Positions 62,038 to 64,000 of a stretch of DNA of 64,000 bases are shown piece after piece. The first letter of the stretch is position 1. Every line of letters begins with the position of its first letter. This stretch comes from Streptomyces sp. HPF1205 (GTDB lineage: Bacteria > Actinomycetota > Actinomycetes > Streptomycetales > Streptomycetaceae). The stretch spans positions 1-64,000 of the forward strand of contig NZ_JAINVH010000034.1 in NCBI RefSeq assembly GCF_020400825.1. Reading direction: 5' to 3'. Made by a program: the position numbers and the translations under genes. A model generated the notes under the pieces. That model was not told the origin of the DNA and searched no databases. It was given only the letters and a program-made list of their open reading frames with translations.

Positions 62038-63315
62038 ATGGACGCCATTTCCGTCATCCGTACGAAGCGGGACCGCGGCCGGCTCAGCGACGAGCAGATC
62101 GACTGGGTGATCGACGCCTACACCAGGGGCGCGGTCGCGGACGAGCAGATGTCCGCGCTGGCCATGGCCGTCCTGCTCAACGGCATGGACCGGGCCGAGA
62201 TCGCCCGCTGGACGGCCGCGATGATCGCCTCGGGGGAGCGGATGGACTTCTCCGGGCTGACCCGGCCCACCGCCGACAAGCACTCGACGGGCGGCGTCGG
62301 CGACAAGATCACCCTGCCATTGGCGCCGCTGGTGGCCGCGTGCGGCGCCGCCGTACCGCAGCTTTCCGGGCGCGGCCTCGGCCACACCGGCGGCACCCTG
62401 GACAAGCTGGAGTCCGTCCCCGGCTGGCGGGCGTCGCTGGCAGGCGACGAGATGCTGTCCGTACTCGACGAGGTCGGCGCGGTGATCTGCGCGGCCGGGG
62501 ACGGGCTCGCCCCGGCCGACAAGAAGCTCTACGCCCTGCGGGACGTCACGGGCACGGTCGAGTCGATCCCGCTGATCGCCTCCTCGATCATGTCCAAGAA
62601 GATCGCCGAGGGCACGGGCTCGCTGGTGCTGGACGTGAAGGTCGGCTCCGGCGCCTTCATGAAGTCCCTGGCGGACGCGCGGGAACTGGCCGCCACCATG
62701 GTGGGGCTCGGCACCGACCACGGCGTGCGCACCGTCGCGCTCCTCACCGACATGTCCGTCCCGCTCGGCCTGACCGCCGGCAACGCCCTCGAAGTGCGCG
62801 AGTCGGTCGAGGTGCTGGCCGGCGGCGGCCCCGCGGACGTGGTCGAGCTGACCCTCGCGCTGGCCCGCGAGATGCTCGCCGCCGCCGGGCTGCCCGACGC
62901 CGACCCGGCCAGGGCACTCGCCGACGGCTCCGCGATGGACGTGTGGCGCCGCATGATCCGCGCCCAGGGCGGCGACCCCGACGCTCCCCTCCCGGTCGCG
63001 CGCGAGACGCACGTGGTGACGGCGCCCTCCTCCGGCGTCCTGGCCTCCCTGGACGCCTACGCGGTCGGCGTGGCCGCCTGGCGCCTGGGCGCGGGCCGCG
63101 CCCGCAAGGAGGACCCCGTGCAGGCCGGCGCGGGCATCACCCTGCACGCCAAGCCGGGCGACGAGGTGACCGCGGGCCGGCCCCTGCTGACCCTCCACAC
63201 GGACACCCCGGAGAAGTTCGCCTACGCCGAGGAGGCCCTGGCGGGCGCGTTCACGGTCTCCCCGGCGGGCACGGACGTCGCCAGGACCCCGCTGATCCTG
63301 GACCGCATCGCGTAG
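62038..63315 (+). CDS. deoA: Thymidine phosphorylase
   Basis: A 425-residue pyrimidine-nucleoside phosphorylase that splits thymidine or (deoxy)uridine into base and pentose 1-phosphate. Signature segments are ADKHSTGGVGDKITLPLAPL, the conserved SGRGLGHTGGTLDKLES, SSIMSKKIAEGTGSLVLDVK, and the C-terminal AGAGITLHAKPGD domain. It lies 160 bp after cdd in the same direction, completing a scavenging pathway. The ATG at 62038 is clear. Confidence 0.96.
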   Translation: MDAISVIRTKRDRGRLSDEQIDWVIDAYTRGAVADEQMSALAMAVLLNGMDRAEIARWTAAMIASGERMDFSGLTRPTADKHSTGGVGDKITLPLAPLVAACGAAVPQLSGRGLGHTGGTLDKLESVPGWRASLAGDEMLSVLDEVGAVICAAGDGLAPADKKLYALRDVTGTVESIPLIASSIMSKKIAEGTGSLVLDVKVGSGAFMKSLADARELAATMVGLGTDHGVRTVALLTDMSVPLGLTAGNALEVRESVEVLAGGGPADVVELTLALAREMLAAAGLPDADPARALADGSAMDVWRRMIRAQGGDPDAPLPVARETHVVTAPSSGVLASLDAYAVGVAAWRLGAGRARKEDPVQAGAGITLHAKPGDEVTAGRPLLTLHTDTPEKFAYAEEALAGAFTVSPAGTDVARTPLILDRIA

Positions 63316-63429
63316 CGGAGGGCGGCGGCGCCGCCCGGCGGGGGCGCACCGCCGCCCGGCGGCGCGGGCCCTTTCCGGCCGGGCGGGCGGAACCGGAACC
63401 GCCGGGCCGGTGCGGGCGTCATTGAGGGC
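63316..63429. terminator. GC-rich hairpin region after deoA
   Basis: GGCGGCGCCGCCCGGCGG just past the stop can pair with CCGCCGCCCGGCGGCG downstream (about 63323-63366), giving a strong but repetitive stem. It probably ends the nucleoside operon. Confidence 0.5.
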
Positions 63430-64000
63430 GTGCAGCCTGCGAGCTCGATGCCCAAGGTGCGCGCGGTCGGGCTGCTGCTCACCGCCGCGTACCTGACGTT
63501 CGTGGGGTGGCTGCTGCTTCGCCCGCATTACGTGGCGTGGGTGCCCGCGCCCAACCTCAGTCCGCTCGGCACCATCCGGGCCGACCTGCGGATGGGGCCC
63601 GGGCAGGCGGTGCGCAGGATAGGGGAGGGGCTGGCGCTGCTCGCGCCGCTGGGCGTGCTGCTGCCGGCGGCCGGCGGCCGGGTCACGACCTCCGCCTTCG
63701 CCTCGTTCGCGCGGACGGTGTTCGCCGCGCTGATGATCTCGCTGTCCGTGGAGTTCCTGCAGACGCTCGTGCCCGGCCAGCTCTTCGACGTGGACGCGCT
63801 GCTGCTCAACACCACCGGCGCCGCCCTCGCCCACCTGCTCGTCGTGCCCGGGGCGCGGCGCAGGCTGCGGCAGCGCGAAGCCGCGGCCCCCGCCGGAACC
63901 GCACGGCGGGAGGACGCGGCTCACGTGGGCGGCGGCGCGCCCGGCAAGGCGCGTGCCGCGGTGCGCTACACGGCGCGTGACGAGGACACGGCAGACGTCA
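63430..64000 (+). CDS. VanZ-like membrane protein (partial, cut by window end)
   Basis: At least 190 residues without a stop. TM1 is AVGLLLTAAYLTFVGWLLL, followed by helices at IGEGLALLAPLGVLLPAA and FARTVFAALMISLSVEFLQT. The VanZ signature is present: SVEFLQTLVPGQLFDVDAL and LLNTTGAALAHLL. A GTG at 63430 directly follows GAGGG; the ATG at 63448 is an alternative. VanZ proteins give low-level teicoplanin resistance in enterococci, but in Streptomyces the role is unknown. Confidence 0.8.
   Translation, partial: MQPASSMPKVRAVGLLLTAAYLTFVGWLLLRPHYVAWVPAPNLSPLGTIRADLRMGPGQAVRRIGEGLALLAPLGVLLPAAGGRVTTSAFASFARTVFAALMISLSVEFLQTLVPGQLFDVDALLLNTTGAALAHLLVVPGARRRLRQREAAAPAGTARREDAAHVGGGAPGKARAAVRYTARDEDTADV

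Overview
The window is high-GC, densely coded actinobacterial DNA, almost certainly a Streptomyces core-chromosome segment. This rests on strong third-position GC bias, many GTG starts, ATGA/GTGA gene overlaps, an sdhCDAB operon, a HTH/DUF397/GHKL-ATPase trio, GH10 and GH115 xylan enzymes, and NeuB/NeuA-type glycan genes beside a BMP-type nucleoside importer with cdd and deoA. From memory, this order resembles the region around sdh to deoA in S. coelicolor; no comparison was run. No rRNA, tRNA, CRISPR array or intact insertion sequence was seen.

Layout. 0.1-9 kb: an MMPL exporter divergent from an OmpR-type response regulator/kinase pair, an MFS exporter divergent from a MarR regulator with a clear double operator, and a SARP/BTAD regulator behind a repeat-rich upstream region. 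9.7-14.8 kb: a haloacetate-dehalogenase-like hydrolase, the sdhCDAB operon and an OHCU decarboxylase of purine catabolism. 15.0-20.5 kb: a long plus-strand-foldable hairpin, then a xylan module (GH115 alpha-glucuronidase, GH10 xylanase) with a LacI-type operator and a LacI regulator that has lost its DNA-binding half. 20.6-26.6 kb: an ECF sigma factor with a single-TM partner, an L,D-transpeptidase lipoprotein, an orphan methylmalonyl-CoA mutase catalytic subunit and a TetR regulator.

26.7-37.4 kb is a surface-glycan locus in two divergent arms. The left arm holds an acyltransferase, a polysialyltransferase-like enzyme and a GT2. The right arm holds a DUF6716 GT, a CMP-nonulosonate synthetase fused to a HAD phosphatase, a short NeuB, a second sialyltransferase-like GT and a GT4. 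The absence of NeuC and the presence of the phosphatase fit a Kdn-type teichulosonic or polysialic-like wall polymer rather than Neu5Ac.

37.5-55.8 kb is more accessory: an SDR/TetR pair with twin operators; a second two-component system followed by a secreted S41 peptidase; a WhiJ-like trio (GHKL ATPase, HTH, internally duplicated DUF397); a lower-GC amidohydrolase; an Rpn-like nuclease with a duplicated 3' end; a secreted propeller-like protein; an epoxide-hydrolase-like enzyme; an ECF sigma factor coupled to an SRPBCC protein; an NmrA-like protein; and an M20 amidohydrolase.

56.1-63.3 kb is a nucleoside scavenging operon: lipoprotein receptor, double ATPase and two permeases import nucleosides, cytidine deaminase converts cytidines to uridines, and thymidine phosphorylase releases bases and pentose phosphate. 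The ATPase gene appears to start at an AUC codon. A VanZ-like gene runs off the right edge.
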